Below the pieces are notes generated by a model. It did not search any database. It was not told the origin of the DNA and saw only the letters and a program-made list of their open reading frames with translations. This document shows, piece by piece, positions 55,326 to 64,000 of a stretch of 64,000 bases of DNA (its first letter is position 1; each line of letters starts with the position of its first letter). The stretch is from assembly GCF_964019515.1 (NCBI RefSeq), contig NZ_OZ026452.1, forward strand, positions 62,001 to 126,000, given 5' to 3'. The DNA is from Serratia symbiotica (Periphyllus acericola) (lineage in GTDB: Bacteria > Pseudomonadota > Gammaproteobacteria > Enterobacterales > Enterobacteriaceae). A program made the translations under genes and the position numbers.

Positions 55326-56379
55326 GGCGTTGTTGAATAAATCGAACATTTGGCCGGCACGCGGATCCGATCACTCTCCTTCTGTCAAAATAGCGACATT
55401 CCGTGCCCAGCAAAAGTTCAACATCGCCAACTGGAAGGCTTACAACAACGCCCTTACCACTCGGGGTTTACTCACTTGCTGGGGGGATGAAACGGCACTT
55501 CACGCCTGGTACTGCGAGGCAAAACCTTCTCTGCGTGTTCGCCCACCACATTATTCCGATATGGCAATCACCAGCGTATTGATGCTGAAACGGATTTTCG
55601 GCCTGACACTTCGCACCCTCCAGGGCTTCATCGACTCCAGTGTCACACTGATCAAAGTGCCGTTGAATTGCCCGGACGACACCTGCATCAGTAAGCGGGC
55701 GAAGTCCGGCCATGTCCCGTTTAAAACCCCAACGCCGGGTGAAATTGCGCACCTCGTTATCGACTCTAGCGGGCTCAACGTGTTGGGTGAAGGCGAGTGG
55801 ATGGTAAAAAAACACGGTCAGGAAAAACGGCGGATCTGGCGAAAACTGCATTTGGCCGTAGATACAGAAACACATGAGGTCATCTGTGCTGACCTTTCCT
55901 TGAGCAATGTCACCGATACCGCAGCCTTCCCAGGTCTCATCCGCCAGAGGTACCGTAAAATCAAAGTCGCCTCGGCGGATCGGGCTTAGGATACGCGAGT
56001 GTGTGATGATGAGTTAAGGGGCAAGAAGCTCAAGGCGTTAATACCGCCCAGCAGCGGAGCCCGTTATTGGTCGGCAGACTATGCAGAGCGAAATCAAGCG
56101 GTGGTGCACCAGCGCGTTACCGGAGACAACACACGGTGGAAAAGTATCACAGGCTACCACCGACGTTCGATAGCGGCAACAGCGAGGTACAGAGTAAAAC
56201 AGCTATTTGGTGGTCACCTGTCGCTGCGAGATTATGATGGGCAAGTTGCAGAGGCGCTGGCCATAATCTGTGCATTAAACAAGATGCCGCTCGCCGGTAT
56301 GCCAGAAAGTGTACGCCTTGCCTGAAAGATGCCCATTCACGGGACTCTTTATTCCAAATCCGATTTATTCAACAAAGCC
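55326..56379 (+). mobile_element. IS903-like element, copy H, full length
   Basis: 1054 bp with intact ends, left GGCGTTGTTGAATAAATC, right GGCTTTGTTGAATAAATC in complement. Flanking 9-mers (ccctgcctt, actgttagg) differ. An IS2 fragment adjoins its right side. Confidence 0.92.
55403..56325 (+). pseudogene. IS903-like transposase, copy H
   Basis: Missing one G at the start region like copy E, so it may be read from an upstream in-frame codon. Shared TAG at 55987-55989, C-terminal frame open, Glu-to-Ala in YHRRSIAATA. Very close to copy G elsewhere. Confidence 0.86.
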
Positions 56380-56383
56380 ACTG

Positions 56384-56571
56384 TTAGGGCAAGAAGCCCG
56401 TCGGCGTAAAACGCCTCAGGAAAAGATCGCCATTATTCAGCAGTCGATAGAGCCGGGAATGTCGGTATCCCATGTGGCCCGCCTGTATGGCATTCAGCCC
56501 AGTCTGCTGTTCAAGTGGAAAAAGCAGTACCAGGAAGGCAGTCTCGCGGCATTAGCTGCCGGTGAAATTGA
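56384..56571 (+). pseudogene. IS2-type OrfA fragment
   Basis: Encodes [19 protein letters not shown], then [19 protein letters not shown] and [21 protein letters not shown], the DNA-binding OrfA (InsC) of IS2-type IS3-family elements. The first residues are cut by copy H and the leucine zipper part is absent. An orfB piece of the same type is at 46078, about 10 kb away. Confidence 0.82.
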
Positions 56572-56609
56572 AACCGGGTATTTATATCCGAGGATTACTT
56601 ACCGATTAG

Positions 56610-56698
56610 GTCGTGCCCCACGCGGGCACGTGGATTGAAACCAATCAGCGATACCAATACACCAATGGCTCCATGCATGGCCGTACATGGTTTGAAAC
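56610..56698 (+). CRISPR. Type I-C-like CRISPR repeat relic
   Basis: The 32 bases 56610-56641 begin GTCGTGCCCCACGC and end CGTGGATTGAAAC, with a 7-bp stem CGTGCCC/GGGCACG and loop CACGC. This is the length, loop and 3' end of type I-C repeats (compare GTCGCCCCCC...TGGATTGAAAC), with paired stem changes. A degenerate second unit ends ACATGGTTTGAAAC at 56698, giving one possible short spacer of about 25-35 bases. No cas gene is in the window, so any array is inactive. Confidence 0.6.
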
Positions 56699-56784
56699 CC
56701 AAACACGGGCGGTTAGGGGGTATTACGGGGATGCCAGTTACCTTAATTAACTGGCTGGCATTGGATTTTGAATGTCAGAGCGCG

Positions 56785-58287
56785 TTAGTCCAGTTTAGGG
56801 TGCTGATCGACTAACGTCTGTTTTTTATTTTCTAAATCGGCAATTTGCGCATTGATGTCCTCGACCTTTTGTTCGATGTTGTCATAGGTTTCCTGGAGCA
56901 GTTCTTTGGCTTCCGTGCGATCAGAGGCGGCTGGGGGGGCACCGCGTAGCGGTTTGTTGGCAGTTTCTTTCATAAATAGACCGGTAATCAGGCCGATCAC
57001 TGCCACTACCATCAAATAGTAGGCCGGCATGTAGAGGTTGCCAGTGGATTCTACTAGCCAGGCTACCGCCGTTGGGGTAGCGCCAGCAACCAAGATTGAA
57101 ATGTTGAAGGAAATTGCCAGCGCGCTGTAGCGAATATTCGTTGGGAACATTGCTGGCAATATGGATGCCATCACGCCTGTAAAGCAGTTCAGCAGCACCG
57201 CCAGCACCAATAAACCGACAAAAATTAAGCCAATCACGCTGCTGTTAATCAAAATAAAGCACGGAATAGACAACGCTACCACACCAATGCTGCCCCCGAT
57301 AATAAATGGCTTACGGCCAATGCGATCGCTGGTCAGGCCGATCACTGGTTGCACGAACAGCATGCCAATCATGATGGCAATGATGATCAATATTCCATGA
57401 TCTTCCGAGTAGTTCAGATTATGCGAAAGATAGCTTGGCATATAGGTCAGCAACATGTAATAGGTCACATTGGTGGAAATCACGATACCTACGCACACCA
57501 GCAGACTTTTCCAATGTTTGGCTGCAATTTCTGTGAACGAGATCCTCGGCGGATTTTCGATAGCGTTGCGATCATCTTTCTCCATCTTGTCAACATGTTG
57601 CTGGAAAGCAGGGGTTTCTTCCAGTGCATGGCGCAAGTAGAGACCAATAATGCCCAGCGGTGCCGCTATGAAAAACGGAATACGCCAGCCCCAGTCGAGG
57701 AAGTGGGCTTCGCCAACGATGCTAGAAATCAGCACCACGACGCCGGCACCCAGCACGAAACCGGCGATAGAGCCGAAATCAAGCCAACTACCCATAAATC
57801 CACGTTTGCGATCGGGTGAATATTCTGCCACGAAGATCGCCGCCCCGGAGTATTCTCCGCCGACGGAGAAACCCTGAGCAAGCTTGGCCAGCAACAGCAG
57901 GATTGGTGCCCAGATGCCGATAGCGGCATAAGACGGGATCAGTCCGATGCAGAAGGTGCTCACAGCCATAATGATAATGGTGGTGGACAGCACTTTCTGA
58001 CGGCCAAATTTATCGCCCATGGCACCAAAGAAGATACCGCCGAGTGGACGGACTAAGAAAGGCACCGAGAAGGTCGCCAGCGCAGCAATGATCTGTATGC
58101 CAGGAGATGCGCCGGGAAAGAAGACTTGTCCAAGAGCATAGGCTACGAAGCCGTATACGCCGAAGTCGAACCACTCCATCGCATTGCCCAATGCGGCGGC
58201 GGTAATCGCCTTCTTCAGCTTACTGTCGTCGATGATAGTTATGTCATTAATGTGCATCGGCTTATGACGTTTTTTTCTTAACTTCAT
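56785..58287 (-). CDS. proP: Osmoprotectant/proton symporter ProP
   Basis: Major-facilitator importer of proline, glycine betaine and ectoine, activated by osmotic stress. The ATG at 58287, preceded by AAGGGAAG, gives MKLRKKRHKPMHINDITIIDD and 500 residues, equal to E. coli; an upstream in-frame start is less likely. Motifs include GNAMEWFDFGVYGFVA, GDKFGRQKVL, QGFSVGGEYSGAA and AEYSPDRKRGF. The C-terminal heptad coiled coil (IEQKVEDINAQIADLENKK, about 466-485), which tunes the osmotic threshold, is intact. Confidence 0.96.
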   Translation of the reverse strand: MKLRKKRHKPMHINDITIIDDSKLKKAITAAALGNAMEWFDFGVYGFVAYALGQVFFPGASPGIQIIAALATFSVPFLVRPLGGIFFGAMGDKFGRQKVLSTTIIIMAVSTFCIGLIPSYAAIGIWAPILLLLAKLAQGFSVGGEYSGAAIFVAEYSPDRKRGFMGSWLDFGSIAGFVLGAGVVVLISSIVGEAHFLDWGWRIPFFIAAPLGIIGLYLRHALEETPAFQQHVDKMEKDDRNAIENPPRISFTEIAAKHWKSLLVCVGIVISTNVTYYMLLTYMPSYLSHNLNYSEDHGILIIIAIMIGMLFVQPVIGLTSDRIGRKPFIIGGSIGVVALSIPCFILINSSVIGLIFVGLLVLAVLLNCFTGVMASILPAMFPTNIRYSALAISFNISILVAGATPTAVAWLVESTGNLYMPAYYLMVVAVIGLITGLFMKETANKPLRGAPPAASDRTEAKELLQETYDNIEQKVEDINAQIADLENKKQTLVDQHPKLD

Positions 58288-58564
58288 ATTATCTTCCCTT
58301 AATGAAACATTAGTTGTTCGTGAATTCGCAATCCCCATCCATTTGTTTATGTTGAACCATTAGTTTGGCTAAACATATTGCTGTTCCAGGTGGCCAGCCT
58401 CCACTATCTTCATGAAATATGAACCGTAAATGCAAGCCAGCTTTAAGCGATATCACGCTATTTAGGGGACTAATTTTTTTACATTTATAGCTTAACGTTA
58501 TATCTTGCGGCGATCAAATTTGGCCTTTTTTCTTATAAATTTGCATGGAAATAGATTGACGGTA

Positions 58565-58617
58565 AGATGCCCATTCAGGGGACTCTTTATTCCAAATCTG
58601 ATTTATTCAACAAAGCC
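58565..58617 (+). mobile_element. Solo right end of an IS903-like element, copy I
   Basis: From gatgcccattcaggggactc to the terminal repeat (complement GGCTTTGTTGAATAAATC) only 53 bp remain. It separates the proP side from sbcB, another block joint. Confidence 0.8.
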
Positions 58618-58759
58618 AAAAACTGTACACAATAGCCCATGGACAAAGGTAAACAAGAAAATACTGTCGATTACAATTATGGACAGAACAGGCAGTAAAA
58701 ATACATAAAAACCCCTTTAAAATGGCATGTTAGATCACAAACTCAGGCAATAATAGACA

Positions 58760-60190
58760 GTGATAGATAACCGTAGACAGAATACTTTTTACATCCACGA
58801 TTACGAAACCTTCGGCAAAAGCCCATCAATGGATCGCCCGGCGCAATTTGCTGGCGTGCGTACCGATATGGATTTTAATATCATCGAAGAGCCACTGGTG
58901 ATTTACTGCGCTCCAGCCGATGACTACCTGCCAGAGCCTGAAGCGGTAATGATCACTGGCATCACGCCACAGCAGGCGCGTTCCAAAGGTGTCAATGAGG
59001 CCGATTTCGCCCGGCAAATCCATCAGGCTTTCAGCATGCCGGGTACTTGCATTCTGGGATACAACAATATCCGTTTCGATGACGAAGTCAGCCGCAATAT
59101 TTTCTACCGCAGTTTCTACGATCCTTATGCCTACAGTTGGCAAAACGGCAATTCTCGCTGGGATTTGCTGGATGTGATGCGCGCTTGCTATGCACTACGC
59201 CCAGATGGCATCGTTTGGCCAGAAAACGAAGACGGATTCCCCAGCTTCCGCCTGGAACATCTCACCCGCGCCAATGGTATCGAACACACTCAGGCTCACG
59301 ATGCCATGTCGGACGTTTACGCCACCATCGCCATGGCTAAGCAGGTGAAGCAAGCACAGCCACGCCTGTTAGATTTTTTGCTGCAATACCGTAACAAACA
59401 AAAACTGAATACCCTGATCGATATCGCTGAAATGACGCCCTTGGTGCACGTTTCCGGCATGTTCGGCGCAGCGCGTGGCAATACCAGTTGGGTGGCGCCG
59501 CTGGCCTGGCACCCAGTCAACAAGAACGCGGTGATCATGTGCGATCTGGCTGGTGACCTGACGTCACTGCTAACGCTAAACGCCGATCAGTTGCGCGAAC
59601 GGCTGTATACTCGCCGCGATGCGATGACGGTTGACCAGACGCCGATACCGCTCAAGCTGGTGCACATTAACAAGTGCCCTGTGCTGGCACTGGCCAAAAC
59701 GCTGCTGCCGGAGAACGCAGAACGATTGGGCATTGATCGCCGAACCTGCCGACAAAACCTGCAACTGCTGCGCCAACATCCGCAAGTGCGGGAAAAAGTG
59801 GTAGCGCTGTTTGCTGAAGCCGAACCTTACAAGGGCTCCGACGATGTTGATGCTCGGCTTTACGATGGCTTTTTCAGTGATGCCGACAAAGCGGCGATGA
59901 AGATAATCCAACAGACTAAGCCGCAGGATCTGTCAGCGCTGGATCTGGCCTTCAGCGATGGCCGTATGAAAGAGCTGCTGTTCAACTTCCGTGCACGCAA
60001 CTACCCCAATACGCTGGACAACGCCGAACAACAAAGCTGGCTACAATACCGTCAAGAAGTGCTGAGCGCGGGACGAGTGCAAAAATACCTACTGCAACTG
60101 GAAGCACTGTATAACCAGTACGAGGGTGATAAAGAGAAAATCGCGCTGCTACATGCACTGTTTGACTATGGCCGAGAGTTGGCAGGTTAA
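58760..60190 (+). CDS. sbcB: Exodeoxyribonuclease I
   Basis: Processive 3'-5' single-strand exonuclease in recombination and mismatch repair. The 476 residues (E. coli 475) start at GTG 58760 (MIDNRRQNTFYIHDYETFG). Catalytic acidic residues lie in HDYETFG (14, 16), GYNNIRFDDE (about 100-109) and AHDAMSDVYA (about 180-187) of the DEDDh fold; the SH3-like and helical C-terminal domains follow. Intact, in contrast to recR. Confidence 0.96.
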   Translation: MIDNRRQNTFYIHDYETFGKSPSMDRPAQFAGVRTDMDFNIIEEPLVIYCAPADDYLPEPEAVMITGITPQQARSKGVNEADFARQIHQAFSMPGTCILGYNNIRFDDEVSRNIFYRSFYDPYAYSWQNGNSRWDLLDVMRACYALRPDGIVWPENEDGFPSFRLEHLTRANGIEHTQAHDAMSDVYATIAMAKQVKQAQPRLLDFLLQYRNKQKLNTLIDIAEMTPLVHVSGMFGAARGNTSWVAPLAWHPVNKNAVIMCDLAGDLTSLLTLNADQLRERLYTRRDAMTVDQTPIPLKLVHINKCPVLALAKTLLPENAERLGIDRRTCRQNLQLLRQHPQVREKVVALFAEAEPYKGSDDVDARLYDGFFSDADKAAMKIIQQTKPQDLSALDLAFSDGRMKELLFNFRARNYPNTLDNAEQQSWLQYRQEVLSAGRVQKYLLQLEALYNQYEGDKEKIALLHALFDYGRELAG

Positions 60191-60255
60191 CCAGCGTAAA
60201 CGCGGCTTTTATTGTTGTAAGGGGTTCAATGTTGCACTGAACCCTTCAGCTTTCG

Positions 60256-61623
60256 TTATGCAATCTCTTCGTTTGCCTGCGGTACTGACAGGCAGAAGCC
60301 GCGAGTCACAATGGCCAAGTAGATCAGCCCTACCGCAGCCCACACCAACCCCAGCATCATTGAGCTAGCTTCCAGATTAATCCAGAGTGTTCCCACGGTC
60401 AGCGCTCCCATCACCGGTAGGATCAGGTAGTTGAAGGTATCCTTCAGCGTGCAATTCAGCTTGTCACGGATGTAGAACTGCACAATCACCGACAGGTTGA
60501 CGAAGGTAAAAGCTACCAGTGAACCGAAGTTAATCAGTGCGGTGGCGGTGACCAGATCAAAGGATACCGCCGACAGTGCGATGACACCAACCAACAACAC
60601 GTTAAACGCCGGGGTACGCCATTTCGGATGCACATAGCCAAAGAAGCGGGTTGGGAACACGCCGTCACGGCCCATAACGTACATCAGACGCGATACGACA
60701 GCGTGTGCCGCCATGCCGGAAGCCAATACGGTTATACTGGAGATCACCAGGATCACCGATTGGAAGAATTTGCCCCCCATATACAGCATGATTTCAGGCT
60801 GCGAGGCATCAGGATCTTTAAAGCGCGAAATATCCGGGAAGTACAACTGCACAAAGTAAGACACCACGATGAAAATCAAACCACCAATTAACGCTGTCAG
60901 GAAGATAGCTCTCGGGATCACTCTCTCCGCGTCTTTGGTTTCTTCCGACAACGAACTGATGCCGTCAAAACCTAGGAACGAAAAGCACAGAATGGTTGCA
61001 CCGGTGATCATCTGCACCACATGAGCATTTTCCGACCAAAACGGACGGCTACTGAGTAAAGTACCAGCACCTTCGCCTTGATAAACGCCGTTAATCACCA
61101 GACCTAGGAATACAATCATGATCGCCACCTGTACCACCACAATGATGGTGTTCAGGTTAGCCACCAGCTTAATGCCACGCAGGTTGAAAAAGGTCATCAG
61201 GCCGACCAATGCAGCCACGAAGATCCACGATGGTGCACCTGGAAAAATGGCTTCCAGATAAATTTTAGCCAGCAGAATGTTGATCATCGGCATGAACAAG
61301 TAGTCCAGCAACGATGACCACCCCACCATAAAGCCGACATGCGGGCTGATGGTTTTCTGTGCGTAGGTATAGGCGGAACCGGCTGAAGGGAATTTTCTCA
61401 CCAGTTTTCCATAGCTCAAAGCAGTGAACAAAATTGCCAGCAACGCGAAAATATATGCGGTCGCAACGTGTCCATCTGTCAGGCCAGATACGATGCCGAA
61501 GGTGTCAAAGATGGTCATTGGTTGCAGATAAGCCAGGCCCATCATCACGACCGAAACTAAAGTCAGGGCTTTACGCATTTGAGTGCGTTGTGCTGGAGCG
61601 GCGTTAATTAGGTTATTGGACAT
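60256..61623 (-). CDS. plaP: Low-affinity putrescine importer PlaP
   Basis: APC-family amine importer (YeeF). The 455 residues have about twelve membrane segments and family blocks [59 protein letters not shown] and [13 protein letters not shown]. It sits convergent to sbcB as in E. coli. The frame is open. With speG dead and putrescine import kept, polyamine balance is shifted toward import and retention, which is inference. Confidence 0.95.
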   Translation of the reverse strand: MSNNLINAAPAQRTQMRKALTLVSVVMMGLAYLQPMTIFDTFGIVSGLTDGHVATAYIFALLAILFTALSYGKLVRKFPSAGSAYTYAQKTISPHVGFMVGWSSLLDYLFMPMINILLAKIYLEAIFPGAPSWIFVAALVGLMTFFNLRGIKLVANLNTIIVVVQVAIMIVFLGLVINGVYQGEGAGTLLSSRPFWSENAHVVQMITGATILCFSFLGFDGISSLSEETKDAERVIPRAIFLTALIGGLIFIVVSYFVQLYFPDISRFKDPDASQPEIMLYMGGKFFQSVILVISSITVLASGMAAHAVVSRLMYVMGRDGVFPTRFFGYVHPKWRTPAFNVLLVGVIALSAVSFDLVTATALINFGSLVAFTFVNLSVIVQFYIRDKLNCTLKDTFNYLILPVMGALTVGTLWINLEASSMMLGLVWAAVGLIYLAIVTRGFCLSVPQANEEIA

Positions 61624-61958
61624 TGCACAGCCCCCCTTTACCTTCTGCCTTACGGGGATTAGACACGCTAAGACTTAAGGTTGCAGGGAAACTTCGCAAC
61701 GAGCGACTTAATTCAAAAAGAGAAGGGGTAAAAACCGGATAGCACGTCAAAGACGTCTTGACTGCGCCATAATCGCTGCGCCCACAGCGGAAACTGGCGG
61801 GCACCAATGCTAAAGTAAATAATTGCCCCATCGTTCTTATCCTCATGAGTCAAGACCATAAGAATGTTGTTTGGTCGCTCGCAAAACTATTTATCTATCC
61901 GGAACACTTGTCCGGCCTCGCTTGGTGTATGAAACGAACAGTTTGTAAAACGCCGTGC

Positions 61959-61988
61959 AAAAAAATAACCGACGCGTTAAAACGTCGG
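61959..61988 (-). terminator. Minus-strand terminator
   Basis: CCGACG, 8-base loop, CGTCGG, followed on the minus strand by TTATTTTTTT. It could end the lysP transcript, though that gene stops about 340 bases upstream. Confidence 0.7.
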
Positions 61989-61995
61989 CTATCTG

Positions 61996-62032
61996 CATCC
62001 GGGGGCATTTTGCACCAAAATGCCCCCGGATG
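61996..62032. repeat. Perfect 17-bp inverted repeat with 3-base loop
   Basis: CATCCGGGGGCATTTTG, then CAC, then its exact complement. There is no adjoining T run on the plus strand. Seven bases separate it from the terminator stem at 61969-61988. Confidence 0.85.
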
Positions 62033-62332
62033 ACAAGCACAAAATATTTTCTTCCTATACAAATTATTTGGGAGATGGGGCGTAAAATCCGCTAATGGAT
62101 GAAGGTGGCCAGCGAAACCGTCAGGGTATGACAAACTGTAGGAAAACCACTTATGATCCACAGTGGAAACAGCCATAAACCTGCGCCACCTGCGTTCGAC
62201 AGGTTTTGAGGCCCTAGGGCACGAGGTCTTATTGATAAGACTGCAATGAGAAGTCCACCTACTACGTTAACGTCTCAAACACTAGCACTACTACCTACCC
62301 CTGATATAGTGCGACTGTCTCGCGCCACGTTT
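62033..62332. other. Gene-free stretch downstream of lysP remnant
   Basis: I see no frame with homology, repeat or RNA gene here. Confidence 0.35.
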
Positions 62333-63793
62333 CTATTTAACGTCCATTTTCGGAAAGGTCATTTCACGGTATTTCACGATACGGGTGCCGTGCGTCATCT
62401 TGTAGCCAAACCAGATAATCAGGAACAGGGAGATACCAATATAGGTTGCAGTCACACCATACCAGTCGATCTTGTCTTCCAGGAACGCCTGGTAATTTTG
62501 TCCCAGTGTGATGATCAGGCACAGCACAAAGGCAAAAATCGGGCCCAGCGGGAAAAAGCCGGAACAATAAGGCAGCTCGTTTAAATCACGCCCTTGCAGC
62601 ATATAACCCCGACGGAACCGATAGTGGCTGATGGCGATGCCCAGCAAGGCGATAAAGCCAATCATGCCCGAAGTATTCAGCAGCCACAGATAAACCGACT
62701 GATTACCGAACATCGAGCTTAGAAAAAACAGACAAGCCACCACCGTGGTAGCGTAGAGCGCGTTACGTGGCACGCCACCCTGAGACAGTTTAGAGAAGAT
62801 GCGGGGTGCCTTGCCTTACACCGCACAGGTAAACAGCATACGGGTTGAGGCGTACATGCCAGAATTCCCGGCGGACAGCACCGCAGTCAGGATCACTGCA
62901 TTCATTACTGCTGCCGCCGACAGTAGACCAGCATGTTGGAATACCAGGGTAAACGGGCTGACACTGATATCTTTCATATCGTTGCGCAGCAGGCTTGGAT
63001 CGGTATAAGGAATGATCAGGCTAATGATCAAAATGGCAAAGATGTAGAACAATAGGATACACCAGAACACCTGGCGCACCGCACGTGGGATATTTTTGCT
63101 TGGATTTTCCGATTCGCCAGCGGCGATACCGATCAACTCGGTACCCTGAAACGAGAAGCCGACGATCATCGCCATACCTATCATCGCCGAGAAGCTGCCA
63201 GCAAAGGGGGCCTCAACTAGCGTCCAGTTCTGCCAGCAGCTATGTTCGCCGCCTTTGAGAATGCCGAAGATCATTAGCATGCCGATACCAATAAAGATGA
63301 TAACGGTGCTCAATTTGATCAGTGAGAACCAGTATTCTGCATCGCCGCAACCTTTGACCGATATGTAGTTCAGCAGGAACATTAGGCCGATGAACAGCGC
63401 ACTCCAGATCCAACCTGGGGTAGCGAGGAACCAATACGTCATCACCAACTGCGATGCCACCAAATCAACAGCGATGGTGACTGCCCAGTTTTACCAGTAG
63501 TTCCAACCCAGCGCAAAACCAAAGCCCTCTTCAACATATTTGGCACCATAGGTGGCGAATGAACCGGACACCGGCATAAATGCCGCCAGTTCGCCAAGGC
63601 TGGTCATCAGGAAGTAAGCCTATCAAGGCATAGGACAGCAACGCCCCGCCTGAGAAACGGTAGCACCTGAGGCAACAAACAGGCCGGTGCCGATAGAACC
63701 ACCAATGGCAATCATGGTTAAATGCCGGGCTTTTAGCTCGCGGCGTAATCTGGGAACTTGATGCCCCATTGTTTTTATATCCTGCTGGGCCAT
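62333..63793 (-). pseudogene. lysP: Lysine-specific permease, broken
   Basis: APC-family lysine/H+ symporter that also restrains CadC. ATG at 63793: [20 protein letters not shown], then [21 protein letters not shown]. Frameshifts near 63640 and 63620, a TAA in GWNYW-stop-NWAV (about 63494) and a TAA after MLFTCAV (near 62816) interrupt an otherwise readable protein ending in REMTFPKMDVK. Family signatures FSFQGTELIGIAAGESENP and NSGMYASTRML identify it. Few lesions, so loss is recent. Confidence 0.9.
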
Positions 63794-64000
63794 GCTTACC
63801 CTCTCTGCTCGTTAAAAATGAGGGCAGATTGTAACAAATACCCACTGATGAACTAGCAACATGGCAGTGATATAAGATAGCTTCATAACTCAGCAGTAAT
63901 TATTAGCAGCCGCCCTACCAGGCTGTGTCCCGTGATTGAACGTGCCAGCCTCGCAGGCGCAAAAGCCCATAATCAAAGCCGAGGGGCCAGGTTTATACCC

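Noticed and set aside
61845..62033. Small plus-strand frame considered as a his leader peptide
   Set aside because: No His run and no attenuator pairing; the region holds a minus-strand terminator and a hairpin.

Overview
The window looks like a gammaproteobacterial genome of the Serratia lineage in an advanced state of decay. Most core genes (purMN, fabA, isc cluster, dnaX, htpG, adk, hemH, eno, pyrG, relA, sbcB, proP) have Enterobacterales length and gene order. Between them lie many freshly broken genes and repeated copies of one insertion sequence. This fits a recently host-restricted Serratia such as S. symbiotica. The species name is inference; no rRNA is present to test it. No tRNA was recognised.

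Layout. 1-3040: degraded group II intron inside an IS3-family remnant, then an IS903-like element. 3.1-5.3 kb: PurR box, purM, purN, broken speG. 5.4-8.5 kb: truncated IS, rmf remnant, fabA, lonH. 8.6-10.1 kb: IS200/IS605 element with dead tnpB, its right end abutting an amidase gene. 11-13.7 kb: broken tmaR, an O-antigen ligase/polymerase-like gene, glycosyltransferase remnant, IS. 14-19 kb: gltP, then wrecked fepA/fes around a surviving Fur-like box. 20-29.5 kb: broken sseB and pepB, the fdx-hscA-hscB-iscA-iscU-iscS-iscR cluster without iscX, broken trmJ, suhB. 29.9-31.7 kb: accessory debris. 31.8-38.4 kb: apt, dnaX, ybaB, damaged recR, htpG, adk. 38.5-41.6 kb: dead glycerate-utilisation cluster. 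41.7-46.7 kb: hemH, dead ybaL, IS debris, an unrecognised broken gene, queD. 46.9-54.7 kb: IS, eno, pyrG, damaged mazG, relA. 55.3-58.6 kb: IS, IS2 fragment, a type I-C-like CRISPR repeat relic, proP, IS end. 58.8-63.8 kb: sbcB, plaP, broken lysP.

What survives is informational and central: purine and CTP synthesis, Fe-S assembly, chaperones, stringent response, haem, queuosine. What is lost is environmental: siderophore uptake, glycerate use, lysine uptake, spermidine acetylation, stationary-phase factors, recombination repair and phage/plasmid defence. IS copies sit at most boundaries between conserved blocks and show no target-site duplications, so they probably mark rearrangement joints.

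The most notable signals are: (1) an IS903-like family in which the six copies covering both sites share an in-frame amber codon and a Glu-to-Ala change at the DDE glutamate, so a dead transposase seems to have been amplified; (2) a lone CRISPR repeat with compensatory stem changes relative to classic type I-C repeats; (3) an IS605-type right end that supplies the ribosome binding site of the adjacent amidase; (4) a roughly 150-bp interspersed repeat. I found no intact, clearly novel multi-gene system.
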